Positions 1 to 5,697 of a stretch of DNA of 5,697 nt are shown one piece after another. The stretch is from Planctomyces sp. (GTDB lineage: Bacteria; Planctomycetota; Planctomycetia; Planctomycetales; Planctomycetaceae). Within the stretch, counting starts at the first letter, position 1; every line of letters starts with the position of its first letter. Both the position numbers and the translations under genes were made by a program. The notes below the pieces were generated by a model, which did not search any database, was not told the DNA's origin, and saw nothing but the letters and a program-made list of their open reading frames with translations. Location of the stretch: assembly GCA_005809115.1 (NCBI GenBank), contig SYLK01000379.1, forward strand, positions 1-5,697, written 5' to 3'.

Positions 1-1
1 G

Positions 2-1336
2 AGAAGTCCTGATGTCAGCACTGATCAGACGATCTCAATTCTTCAGAATTATGCGGAATTGACCTTATCAACGTCGATGGCCGCTTCACCGAGATCACCA
101 GCGGGCTATCCAGTGGTATTCCCGGCGGTGCTGACCGGGGCATCGTTATCGTCTGAGTCGGGCCAGGTATCATCACAGGCAGCGGGGGCGGTGGGGGCAC
201 CGGCGGTGGGGGCACCGGCGGCGGGGGCACCGGCGGCGGGATTACCGGCGGCGGGATTACCGGCGGCGGGATTACCGGCGGCGGGATTACCGGCGGCAGG
301 ATTACCGGCGGCATGGTCTCCGTCGGGCAGTTCCGCAACCGAACTGAACCGGGTTGCTGAATCCAGCGCGCGCGCTGAATCGAAGATCGGACAGCCGGAT
401 TCCGCAACGATCCTGCGGGCGGCCGCGACACGGGCAGATGAGGCGTCGGGCACCGGTGAAGATGATCCCGAACGGCCGGCCGCTGGTTCTGCGGCAGCGT
501 CTCTGGCTGTTTCTCTGACGGCCGCACTGCTCGAAGCGGACGAGCGCTCGCGTACGGCAGCGCTGCCCTTCGGAGAAGTTGCGGACCGACAGACGGCAGT
601 ATCACTCATCAATACGGGCGACACGCGCTGGCGGAATCAGGAAACGCCGTTTCAGCTTTCTGACACCGCTGACGTCCCGGCGCTGCGGATTCTCGACCGT
701 GATCCAATTCGGGACCACACCCGCGCAGAGTCTGACTCCGCTGAGATCGTGTTGCACAAGACGGGTGGAGAACTGACTGAGTTCAGCCTGATAACAGGCG
801 ACAACAGCGGACCTCTGCCGTGGAATGCCGGCATCAGCACAGCGGAGATGTCCCTGACTGAACAGGTGAGTTCAGAAATGCGACAGCCGCTCACAAACCA
901 GTTGCTGCAAGCCATCCATGAGTCGGCCGCACGGGGGGCAACACGTGACGGCTCGTCGCTGATTCTGCGACTGGATCCCCCTGACCTGGGGGAAGTGGTG
1001 ATTGAATTTGCGGGGACGCAGGAAGGAATCGCCGTTCGGGTTACGGCCCGCGAACCGGTGACCATGGACATGCTGCTGGCTCGCGGTTCTGAGATCGAAA
1101 CTGACCTCCTGAAAAAGGGACTCGATTTCCTGGGAATCGAGTTCCTGCCTGCAGATTTTTCCGGTGGCGGTGCGGACCCTCGTTCAGGAGCGCGTCCGGG
1201 AGGGGCAGCGGGCTCATTTTCCAGATCGGGGCGACGCAGCAGTCTGTCACCACTGCCGGGTATCGTAACCGGAGAGCCTGGCCACAGTGGCCGGTCGCAG
1301 TCGTCTCCCGGCGAGGGTCTGAGTTTTCTGGCGTGA
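2..1336 (+). CDS. fliK: Flagellar hook-length control protein, FliK family (5' end probably outside window)
   Basis: FliK is exported during hook assembly, acts as a ruler for hook length, and uses its C-terminal domain to switch the export gate from hook to filament substrates. The C-terminal Flg_hook domain is plain at about 890-1160: LILRLDPPDLGEVVIEF begins near 959, followed by a predicted helix ending LLKKGLDFLGIEF. Before it lies a long Ala/Gly/Ser/Pro-rich region holding eight copies of a five-residue repeat (194-313). After it comes a Gly/Ser/Arg-rich tail. No cysteine is present. The frame has no stop back to the left edge. The first in-window start codons are TTG at 59 and ATG at 77, and neither has a convincing ribosome binding site, so I infer that the gene begins upstream. 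flgD follows 68 bases after the stop. The family call is firm and the start is not. Confidence 0.88.
   Translation, partial: RSPDVSTDQTISILQNYAELTLSTSMAASPRSPAGYPVVFPAVLTGASLSSESGQVSSQAAGAVGAPAVGAPAAGAPAAGLPAAGLPAAGLPAAGLPAAGLPAAWSPSGSSATELNRVAESSARAESKIGQPDSATILRAAATRADEASGTGEDDPERPAAGSAAASLAVSLTAALLEADERSRTAALPFGEVADRQTAVSLINTGDTRWRNQETPFQLSDTADVPALRILDRDPIRDHTRAESDSAEIVLHKTGGELTEFSLITGDNSGPLPWNAGISTAEMSLTEQVSSEMRQPLTNQLLQAIHESAARGATRDGSSLILRLDPPDLGEVVIEFAGTQEGIAVRVTAREPVTMDMLLARGSEIETDLLKKGLDFLGIEFLPADFSGGGADPRSGARPGGAAGSFSRSGRRSSLSPLPGIVTGEPGHSGRSQSSPGEGLSFLA
194..313 (+). repeat. 15-base tandem repeat, eight in-frame copies within fliK
   Basis: Eight consecutive 15-base units encode GAPAV, GAPAA, GAPAA and then GLPAA five times. 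The first three units carry GGGGCA where the later five carry GGATTA, so the array has two sub-types grouped in blocks. This pattern suggests expansion by slippage or unequal crossover within each block. The copies differ by at most a few bases. Because the unit is a multiple of three, gain or loss of copies lengthens or shortens FliK by five residues without a frameshift. A shorter degenerate Ala/Gly stretch at 179-193 precedes the array. Confidence 0.93.
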
Positions 1337-1389
1337 GTTGACCGGGATGAAGTCCAGTCGGCGTGAATGAATCGCACCGTGTTTCAAAG

Positions 1390-1396
1390 AAGGAGA
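1390..1396 (+). promoter_or_regulatory. Ribosome binding site deciding the flgD start
   Basis: The stretch AAGGAGA ends 8 bases before the ATG at 1405, which is near-ideal spacing. It argues against the in-frame GTG at 1363, which would add 14 residues outside the conserved FlgD domain and would place this purine-rich site inside the coding region. Confidence 0.85.
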
Positions 1397-1404
1397 TCTC
1401 AGCC

Positions 1405-1812
1405 ATGACGGCTGGTACGTTTTCTGCTCAGGTGGGAAAGAAACAGTTCCTGGAACTGTTTGTCACGCAGCTGAAGCATCAGAATCCACTTGAACCGGTC
1501 AAGCAGGAGGACTTCCTGCAGCAGCTGGCCCAGTTCTCGTCGGTTGAGGGAATCGAAAACCTCAACACCAAGTTCGACCAGCTGCTCGCAGCGCAGGAAA
1601 GGACGAACGGTCTTGCCGCGCTCCAGTCACTGAACAGTGGGGCACAGCTTCTGGGCAGGACGGTCCAGCACGGCACCGAACCCGGGAACGCGGGAGTGGT
1701 CACCTCCGTGGAGCAGTCAAACGGCCAGGTCCTCCTCCGTATCGGTCAGAATCTGATTCCGGTAGCTGATGTCGTGAGTATTTCCGATACGCCGGCGTCG
1801 AACCTGCCGTAA
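1405..1812 (+). CDS. flgD: Flagellar hook capping protein FlgD, short form
   Basis: FlgD sits at the tip of the growing hook as a scaffold that lets exported FlgE subunits polymerise, and is later replaced by junction proteins. The 135-residue product carries the FlgD N-terminal domain at about residues 8-55. Its landmarks are FLELFVTQLKHQNPLEP (15-31) and DFLQQLAQFSSVEGIENLN (36-54). A compact C-terminal part (about 83-127) includes GVVTSVEQSNGQVLLRIG and a VADVVSI end, resembling the small beta domain of short FlgDs such as those of Bacillus. It lacks the larger Ig-like/Tudor region that makes enterobacterial FlgD about 230 residues. There is no cysteine. The start is set by the strong ribosome binding site at 1390-1396. 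The gene lies between fliK and flgE, the usual context. Confidence 0.93.
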   Translation: MTAGTFSAQVGKKQFLELFVTQLKHQNPLEPVKQEDFLQQLAQFSSVEGIENLNTKFDQLLAAQERTNGLAALQSLNSGAQLLGRTVQHGTEPGNAGVVTSVEQSNGQVLLRIGQNLIPVADVVSISDTPASNLP

Positions 1813-1992
1813 TGAGGTCTCCCGACGTCGTCCGGTTGTACCGTCAGCGGATTGGTCATTGTTCCGCTGTGTGGACCGCCAGACTCAGCCCGATCCCGCC
1901 TCAGCAACCGACAGCGAAATTCCTGAGACTGCTGCACGTGGCGTAGCGCAGTCCGACAAACGGCAACACCTGTTCTTCGAGGACATGACAAT
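1813..1992 (+). other. flgD-flgE intergenic region, no convincing gene
   Basis: This 180-base gap is large for a hook operon. A TTG-started frame runs from 1859 to 2080 but overlaps flgE, has no family signature and no good ribosome binding site, so I do not call it. By eye I see no clear sigma-28, sigma-54 or sigma-70 promoter pair and no strong terminator. The last bases carry the flgE ribosome binding site. Confidence 0.5.
1979..1983 (+). promoter_or_regulatory. Ribosome binding site of flgE
   Basis: GAGGA lies 9 bases before the ATG at 1993. Another ATG at 1985 is too close to it and is out of frame with flgE, so the 1993 start is preferred. That start also gives the standard rod/hook N-terminus. 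Confidence 0.75.
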
Positions 1993-3618
1993 ATGGCTAA
2001 CTCTCTGCTCACCGGGATTTCAGGACTGCGCGGCCATCAGAGGATGCTGGAGGTCATTGGAAACAATCTGGCGAATCTGAATACAACTGCGTTCAAGTCA
2101 TCGCGGATGGTGTTTTCCGACCTGGTGTATGAATCGCAGCGTGGCATGCAGATCGGAACCGGGAGCCGGGTTTCATCCATGTACGCGAATTTTTCTCAGG
2201 GAAATCTGGAACCCACGAGCAGGGATCTCGATGTGGCGCTGGACGGGGAGGGGTTCTTCGTCGCCATGACATCTGCGCAGGAACTCTACACACGTGCCGG
2301 GACGTTTTCCGTCGATCAGTCGGGATTCCTGGTTGATACGACGACGGGCAACCACATCCGGCGGGTGGGAACCATCGGCGAGCCGGATGGGGTCAATCCT
2401 GCGTTTCAGTCGCCCGATGACGATCGACTTTTCATGCCGCTGGAGGCTTCGGTTCCGGGGCGCATCACCACAAGGATCGACGTCACCGGGAACTTCGCCT
2501 CCACTTCGACCGGACCGGTCGCTCAGCGGCTCCGCACGACAGTCCCGTTCCTGACGGGAGGAGCCCCCGCGACCGCCGGAACGCTGCTTTCGGACCTGGA
2601 CAGCAATACCGTGGATTATTCCGCGGGTGATGTGATTCAATTTGTTGGCTCCCGGCCTGGTGGGGTTCAGCCGTCTCCCGCAAGTCTGACAGTCAGCGGC
2701 ACGACGACGGTCGGTGACCTGCTGGCCGCGATTCAGGCCGCATACGGGGGAGTGACGGCCACAGTCAACTTGCAGGGCCACCTTGTGGTGCAGGACCCGC
2801 AGACCGGCCCTTCGGGTCTGGATGTCCGGATCATGGACTCCCCTGCCAACACCGGACGCACGGACTTCGGCCTCCATGAATTCCTGACGCTCGCCGTCGG
2901 CAAAGACGCGGACGAAGTCCTGAAGTCGCTGGAAGTGTTTGATGATCGGGGAACGGCACACAGTCTGGACCTGAAGTTTACCAAACAGGCGGATAATACC
3001 TGGACGATGGAAGTCGTGATGGATCCGTCGGAAGGGGATGTGATCGACGGACTGGTGTCGGGCATCACACTCAATCCTGACGGCACGTTCCGCCAGGTGT
3101 CGGGCAGCGGGATCGGCGACAGCCGAATTGCGCTCCAGTTCAACAGTTCGCCGACGCCGCTGACCGTCACACTGGGATTCGGTACCCCGGGAGACCCGCA
3201 GTCACTGCGAGAATCGGGCGGCGACAGCCTGCTGAAGACCGCAGTGGACGGGTACGAACCCGGAAAAATCGCGCAGCTGCGAATTGAACCCGACGGCACG
3301 GTGGCCGGTGTGACTGACAATGGCATCGTTGTCAATATCGGGCAGCTGGCAATTGCTACGTTTCAGAGTGTCGATGGATTGTTGTCAGCGGGTAATAACT
3401 ACTACGCGGCGTCGGTGGCCAGCGGCCCGCCATTGATCGGTGCCGCGCAGAGTGGAGACCGGGGTGCCGTTCGCGCGGGTCAGCTGGAAGGCTCGAATGT
3501 CGATATCGCGGTGGAATTCACACGACTGATTGTGGCGCAGAAGGGATTCTCCGCCAACGCGAGAACCATTACCGTCACTGACGAAATGCTCACCGAACTG
3601 ACCAACATCATCCGCTGA
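1993..3618 (+). CDS. flgE: Flagellar hook protein FlgE
   Basis: FlgE polymerises into the curved hook, the universal joint between rod and filament. The 541-residue product has the flagellar rod/hook N-terminal motif at residues 4-40, including GNNLANLNTTAFK (23-35). A D1-type segment (about 78-125) follows, with LDVALDGEGFF and LYTRAGTFSVD. The D2 region has ITTRIDVTGNF (158-168) and, after an insertion, SLEVFDDRGTAHSLDLKF (312-329). The hook signature then runs from YEPGKIAQLRIEPDGTVAGV (421-440) through GQLAIATF. The C-terminal rod/hook domain ends with LEGSNVDIAVEFTRLIVAQK (498-517) and TDEMLTELTNIIR. Salmonella and E. coli FlgE have about 400 residues; most of the excess is an insert at about 180-300. 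The full N- and C-terminal helices and the VAGV/GQ region favour FlgE over the distal-rod protein FlgG. There is no cysteine, so spirochete-type lysinoalanine cross-linking is not possible. Confidence 0.95.
   Translation: MANSLLTGISGLRGHQRMLEVIGNNLANLNTTAFKSSRMVFSDLVYESQRGMQIGTGSRVSSMYANFSQGNLEPTSRDLDVALDGEGFFVAMTSAQELYTRAGTFSVDQSGFLVDTTTGNHIRRVGTIGEPDGVNPAFQSPDDDRLFMPLEASVPGRITTRIDVTGNFASTSTGPVAQRLRTTVPFLTGGAPATAGTLLSDLDSNTVDYSAGDVIQFVGSRPGGVQPSPASLTVSGTTTVGDLLAAIQAAYGGVTATVNLQGHLVVQDPQTGPSGLDVRIMDSPANTGRTDFGLHEFLTLAVGKDADEVLKSLEVFDDRGTAHSLDLKFTKQADNTWTMEVVMDPSEGDVIDGLVSGITLNPDGTFRQVSGSGIGDSRIALQFNSSPTPLTVTLGFGTPGDPQSLRESGGDSLLKTAVDGYEPGKIAQLRIEPDGTVAGVTDNGIVVNIGQLAIATFQSVDGLLSAGNNYYAASVASGPPLIGAAQSGDRGAVRAGQLEGSNVDIAVEFTRLIVAQKGFSANARTITVTDEMLTELTNIIR
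2545..2892 (+). other. Insertion in FlgE D2 region with flagellin-IN-like segment
   Basis: Residues about 185-300 of FlgE separate two blocks that lie close together in enterobacterial FlgE (the NLNS-like and VYDSQGN-like blocks). Within it, residues about 226-283 read as a beta/helix/beta unit: SLTVSGTTTVGDLLAAIQAA, then VTATVNLQGHLVVQDP and a GLDVRI strand. This resembles the flagellin hook IN motif found in FliD and some flagellins. The likeness is judged by eye and the domain identity is an inference. It probably forms an outward-facing surface domain of the hook. Confidence 0.5.
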
Positions 3619-3650
3619 AACACCCGGCCTGCTTCGCATAGTCGGTGGCC

Positions 3651-3684
3651 CGGTCGTTTCACGCGCGGACCTGCTCCGCGACCG
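3651..3684. terminator. GC-rich hairpin between convergent flgE and ygfZ (possible bidirectional terminator)
   Basis: A perfect 6-bp stem CGCGGA/TCCGCG (3664-3669 with 3675-3680) encloses a 5-base loop. It can be extended by CGGT/ACCG (3651-3654 with 3681-3684) across an internal bulge. The hairpin sits just past both stop codons, where a shared terminator would be expected. Neither strand has a proper T tract after it, so it may only assist termination or stabilise the mRNA ends. An alternative imperfect stem, CCGGCC (3624-3629) with GGCCCGG (3647-3653), would compete and is followed by TCGTTT. Confidence 0.3.
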
Positions 3685-3685
3685 T

Positions 3686-4639
3686 TCAACCGCAGACAGC
3701 CGCGGGCACCACTTCACCCGCGCTTGTCATGACAGTCAGCCCGGACGAGAGATCAAGTCCGTGAGTACGGATCACTGCCAGTCCGAGCGAACCGTGGTCG
3801 TCCGAATCGGCACAGACAGAGGTCAGTTTTCCGGAGGCTCCGGTGCCTGGGAGGTGCACGGTTCCGCCCAGGCTCACTTCCGGAACGGCGTCGCAGTGAA
3901 TCGCCCGAAGCGACCGGTTGACGTGCCCCAGAGCGTCAATCCGGGCGATCGGTTCCTGCCCCAGATAGCAGCCCTTCACATAGCTGATGGCCGACACGTT
4001 GCGATCTGCTTCCGGTGCCAGATGTTCCGTTGTCAGGTCCGTTCCACACACCGGTATGCGCTCCCGAATTCTCAGACGTTCGAATGCCTGCGGATCGGCT
4101 GCGGGGATCCCGACCGAACTCAGACGCTGCCGGAGTCCGTCCAGACGACTGGATTCAATTGCCAGCAGGTACACGGCTGTTCCGGCCCAGCAAAGCTGCA
4201 TGATCGCAGCCTCATCTCCGGATGCACCGTCGGAAGATGCCTCACGCCAGTGGTTCAGTTCGGGCAGTGCCGCGGGACCGCCGGAACAGCGAGCAAGCAG
4301 TGGCGCCGGATCCGCACCAAATACCGCCACTGTCGCGGATTCCACGGTGGCGGAGCGCAGCACAACATCGTCGGTAATGATGTATCGGCCGAGGTGCTGC
4401 AGGAGCGCCGATTCCTGCCCAGGAAACATCCACAGTTCCAGTGATTCCGCTGCCGCAAGCACCCATCCATGGGCCAGAATTCGAGCCTTCACGTCGGTAA
4501 AGAAGGCTTCACAGACGGCGCCGGGCTGCAGTGCCTTCACGTTGTTGGTACAGAAATTGTGGAGGAACCTCGCCCGATCACGCCCGCTGACGTGAATCCT
4601 GACAAACCCCGGAAGCATGACGGCCTGAGCCGGTGGCAT
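3686..4639 (-). CDS. ygfZ: YgfZ/IBA57-family folate-binding protein (GcvT-like), Fe-S cluster maintenance
   Basis: YgfZ and mitochondrial IBA57 are tetrahydrofolate-binding relatives of the glycine cleavage T protein. They support assembly or repair of certain Fe-S enzymes and act in the cytoplasm. The 317-residue product has the family signature KGCYLGQEPIARIDALGHVN, whose invariant Cys lies in codon 4514-4516 (- strand; Cys226 counted from the upstream TTG). The N-terminal GcvT-like part has RARFLHNFCTNNVKAL and FFTDVKARILAHGW, and a small C-terminal beta domain has GKLTSV and LGLAVIR. The length matches E. coli YgfZ (about 326). I chose ATG at 4639 because GAGGA lies 8 bases upstream. The in-frame TTG at 4645 is too close to that site. 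It follows the M42 peptidase by 54 bases on the same strand and is convergent with flgE. Mechanism beyond the family role is not visible. Confidence 0.9.
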   Translation of the reverse strand: MPPAQAVMLPGFVRIHVSGRDRARFLHNFCTNNVKALQPGAVCEAFFTDVKARILAHGWVLAAAESLELWMFPGQESALLQHLGRYIITDDVVLRSATVESATVAVFGADPAPLLARCSGGPAALPELNHWREASSDGASGDEAAIMQLCWAGTAVYLLAIESSRLDGLRQRLSSVGIPAADPQAFERLRIRERIPVCGTDLTTEHLAPEADRNVSAISYVKGCYLGQEPIARIDALGHVNRSLRAIHCDAVPEVSLGGTVHLPGTGASGKLTSVCADSDDHGSLGLAVIRTHGLDLSSGLTVMTSAGEVVPAAVCG

Positions 4640-4647
4640 CAGCAATT

Positions 4648-4652
4648 TCCTC
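4648..4652 (-). promoter_or_regulatory. Ribosome binding site of ygfZ
   Basis: Read on the - strand this is GAGGA, 8 bases before the ATG at 4639. It selects that start over the TTG two codons upstream. Confidence 0.75.
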
Positions 4653-4693
4653 GTTCCGAACGATCGTGCGGACCGGTGACACGGCCGTCCAGA

Positions 4694-5697
4694 CTACAGT
4701 GACTCGATCCATTTCGTGAGCAGCCGATGGTAAGAATCGAGGTCGTCATGGTGGGCCATTTCCGTCACCGTGTGAATGTATTTGATCGGACAGGCAAGTG
4801 CCACTGTCCGCACGCCGCTGCGACTGCGCTGAATGGCTCCGCCATCCTGTCCGCCACGTGGCAGTATGGCACGCTGGCAGGAGATCGAGTTAGATCGGGC
4901 GATCTTTTCGAAATCCTCGATCAGACGGATGTCAGCGATCATGGATGAATCCATCACATGCAGACAAACCCCGGCACCCGCGACGGACACCCGGTCTTCA
5001 TCCGGGACGCCGGGTGTGCGGCAGCAGAGGGTGGTGTCACAGGCGACGGCGATGTCCGGATCGATCCCGAATGCAGCCGGTGCCGCCCCGCGCAGTCCGA
5101 CCTCTTCCTGGACGGTCCAGACGGCAGTGATGTCACAGTTGTGGTGCGTCAGGTTCTCGATCGCCCGAATCTGCGCCCAGCAGCCGACCCGATTGTCCAG
5201 ACATTGAGACACCACGCTGTGCCCGACTTCGGAGAATGGGCCGTCCAGCACGACCATATCGCCGATCAGAACCTTGCTGCGGACGTCATCCGCCGACAGT
5301 CCCGTATCCACAAAAAATTCACCGATCTCCGGCACCTTCTTCTTGTCGGCTTCGCTGGCAATATGAATCGGTTTGCCCCCTGGGTTCATCACCCCCGGGA
5401 TATCGCCCCCGGCCGTACATACGCGAACTCGCCGCGCGAACAGGTTTCGCGTGTCAAACCCACCCACAGGGTTCACGCGGAGATAGCCATGGTCATCAAT
5501 GTGGCGCACCAGAAATCCGATCTGGTCCATGTGCGCCGCCAGCATCACCCGCAGCGTTTTTCTGCCGGACGGTGCATTCCGGCTGCCTCGCCGGGCCGCC
5601 GGACGCGCCCTGCGACAGGCGATCAGCGATCCCATGGCCTCCGTGGTGTCTTCGTCAAACAGGGTGTGTGCGTCGAGATCGTCACGGATAACGGCGC
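4694..5697 (-). CDS. M42-family metallo-aminopeptidase (glutamyl aminopeptidase/FrvX/TET type), 5' end outside window
   Basis: M42 enzymes are cytoplasmic di-metal aminopeptidases that often form 12-subunit tetrahedral shells and trim peptides from proteolysis. Landmarks, numbered from the internal Met at 5635: AAHMDQIGF (His35, Asp37), SQCLDNRVGC (bridging metal Asp147), WTVQEEVGLRGA (catalytic Glu177 and metal Glu178), ACDTT (metal Asp200), RGGQDGGAIQ (260-269) and KYIHTVTEM (metal His288). All expected metal and catalytic residues are therefore present. The frame stays open past that Met to the right edge and reads AVIRDDLDAHTLFDEDTTEA, which matches the usual family N-terminal region, so the true start lies beyond 5697 with perhaps 15-30 residues missing. 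The common motif is AHMDEIG; here Gln replaces the Glu. A basic Arg-rich stretch (8-25) replaces a short surface turn. Stop is TAG. Substrate preference cannot be read from the sequence. Confidence 0.9.
   Translation of the reverse strand, partial: AVIRDDLDAHTLFDEDTTEAMGSLIACRRARPAARRGSRNAPSGRKTLRVMLAAHMDQIGFLVRHIDDHGYLRVNPVGGFDTRNLFARRVRVCTAGGDIPGVMNPGGKPIHIASEADKKKVPEIGEFFVDTGLSADDVRSKVLIGDMVVLDGPFSEVGHSVVSQCLDNRVGCWAQIRAIENLTHHNCDITAVWTVQEEVGLRGAAPAAFGIDPDIAVACDTTLCCRTPGVPDEDRVSVAGAGVCLHVMDSSMIADIRLIEDFEKIARSNSISCQRAILPRGGQDGGAIQRSRSGVRTVALACPIKYIHTVTEMAHHDDLDSYHRLLTKWIESL

Noticed and set aside
194..313. Repeat array considered as a CRISPR or mobile-element end
   Set aside because: The units are 15 bases with no spacers and are in frame inside a gene, so it is a coding minisatellite.
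15..605. Antisense open frame with a striking Pro-rich PPVIP repeat opposite fliK
   Set aside because: It is the reverse reading of the 15-base GC-rich repeat. The + strand has the conserved FliK domain in frame, and the antisense product has no family motif and no ribosome binding site.
106..624. Second antisense open frame opposite fliK with GNPAA-type repeats
   Set aside because: It is a mirror of the same repeat in another frame, a codon-bias shadow of a GC-rich gene.
652..1377. 241-codon antisense frame over the FliK C-terminal domain
   Set aside because: Long stop-free antisense frames are common in GC-rich genes. The composition is rich in Arg, Ser and Pro and shows no recognisable domain.
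1859..2080. TTG-started frame spanning the flgD-flgE gap
   Set aside because: It overlaps the conserved flgE start by 88 bases in another frame and has no motif and no ribosome binding site.
2173..2961. 262-codon antisense frame in flgE
   Set aside because: It is a shadow of the hook protein, rich in Arg and Cys with no family signature.
1993..3618. Alternative assignment of the hook gene as the distal-rod protein FlgG or FlgF
   Set aside because: Its length (541), the D2 insertion and the YEPG...DGTVAGV hook signature fit FlgE. FlgG and FlgF are about 250-260 residues.
3761..4444. 227-codon + strand frame opposite ygfZ
   Set aside because: The - strand reading has the KGCYLGQE signature and full-length family match; the + frame is a shadow.

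Overview
The window holds part of a flagellar hook-assembly operon on the + strand, facing two housekeeping-type genes on the - strand. The DNA is GC-rich by eye and every gene has clear family motifs. The hook genes run in the order fliK, flgD, flgE. The hook protein starts with a rod/hook motif of the MANSLLTGISGLRGHQ type, and fliK is long and low in complexity. Together with the YgfZ and M42 peptidase neighbours this suggests a motile GC-rich environmental bacterium, and I favour a planctomycete. The lineage is an inference from remembered protein style, not a search result.

Layout. Positions 2-1336 carry a FliK-type hook-length control protein. Its frame is open to the left edge, and it contains eight in-frame copies of a 15-base repeat. 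Positions 1405-1812 encode a short FlgD hook-cap protein behind a strong ribosome binding site. A 180-base gap without a convincing gene follows. Positions 1993-3618 encode the hook protein FlgE, which is longer than the enterobacterial form because of a mid-protein insertion. A 67-base convergent gap with a GC-rich hairpin separates flgE from the - strand pair. That pair is a YgfZ/IBA57-type folate-binding protein (3686-4639) and, upstream of it, an M42-family metallo-aminopeptidase (4694 to the right edge, 5' end missing).

How the genes work together. FlgD caps the growing hook while FlgE subunits are exported and polymerise beneath it. FliK senses hook length and, through its C-terminal domain, switches the export apparatus to filament substrates. 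All three of these proteins lack cysteine, whereas the two - strand proteins have about ten each, which fits export through the flagellar channel versus residence in the cytoplasm. The YgfZ and peptidase genes may form a two-gene transcription unit but have no evident link to motility.

I found no mobile element, CRISPR array, RNA gene or defence system. The points most worth a second look are the coding tandem repeat inside the hook-length ruler and the inserted domain in FlgE.
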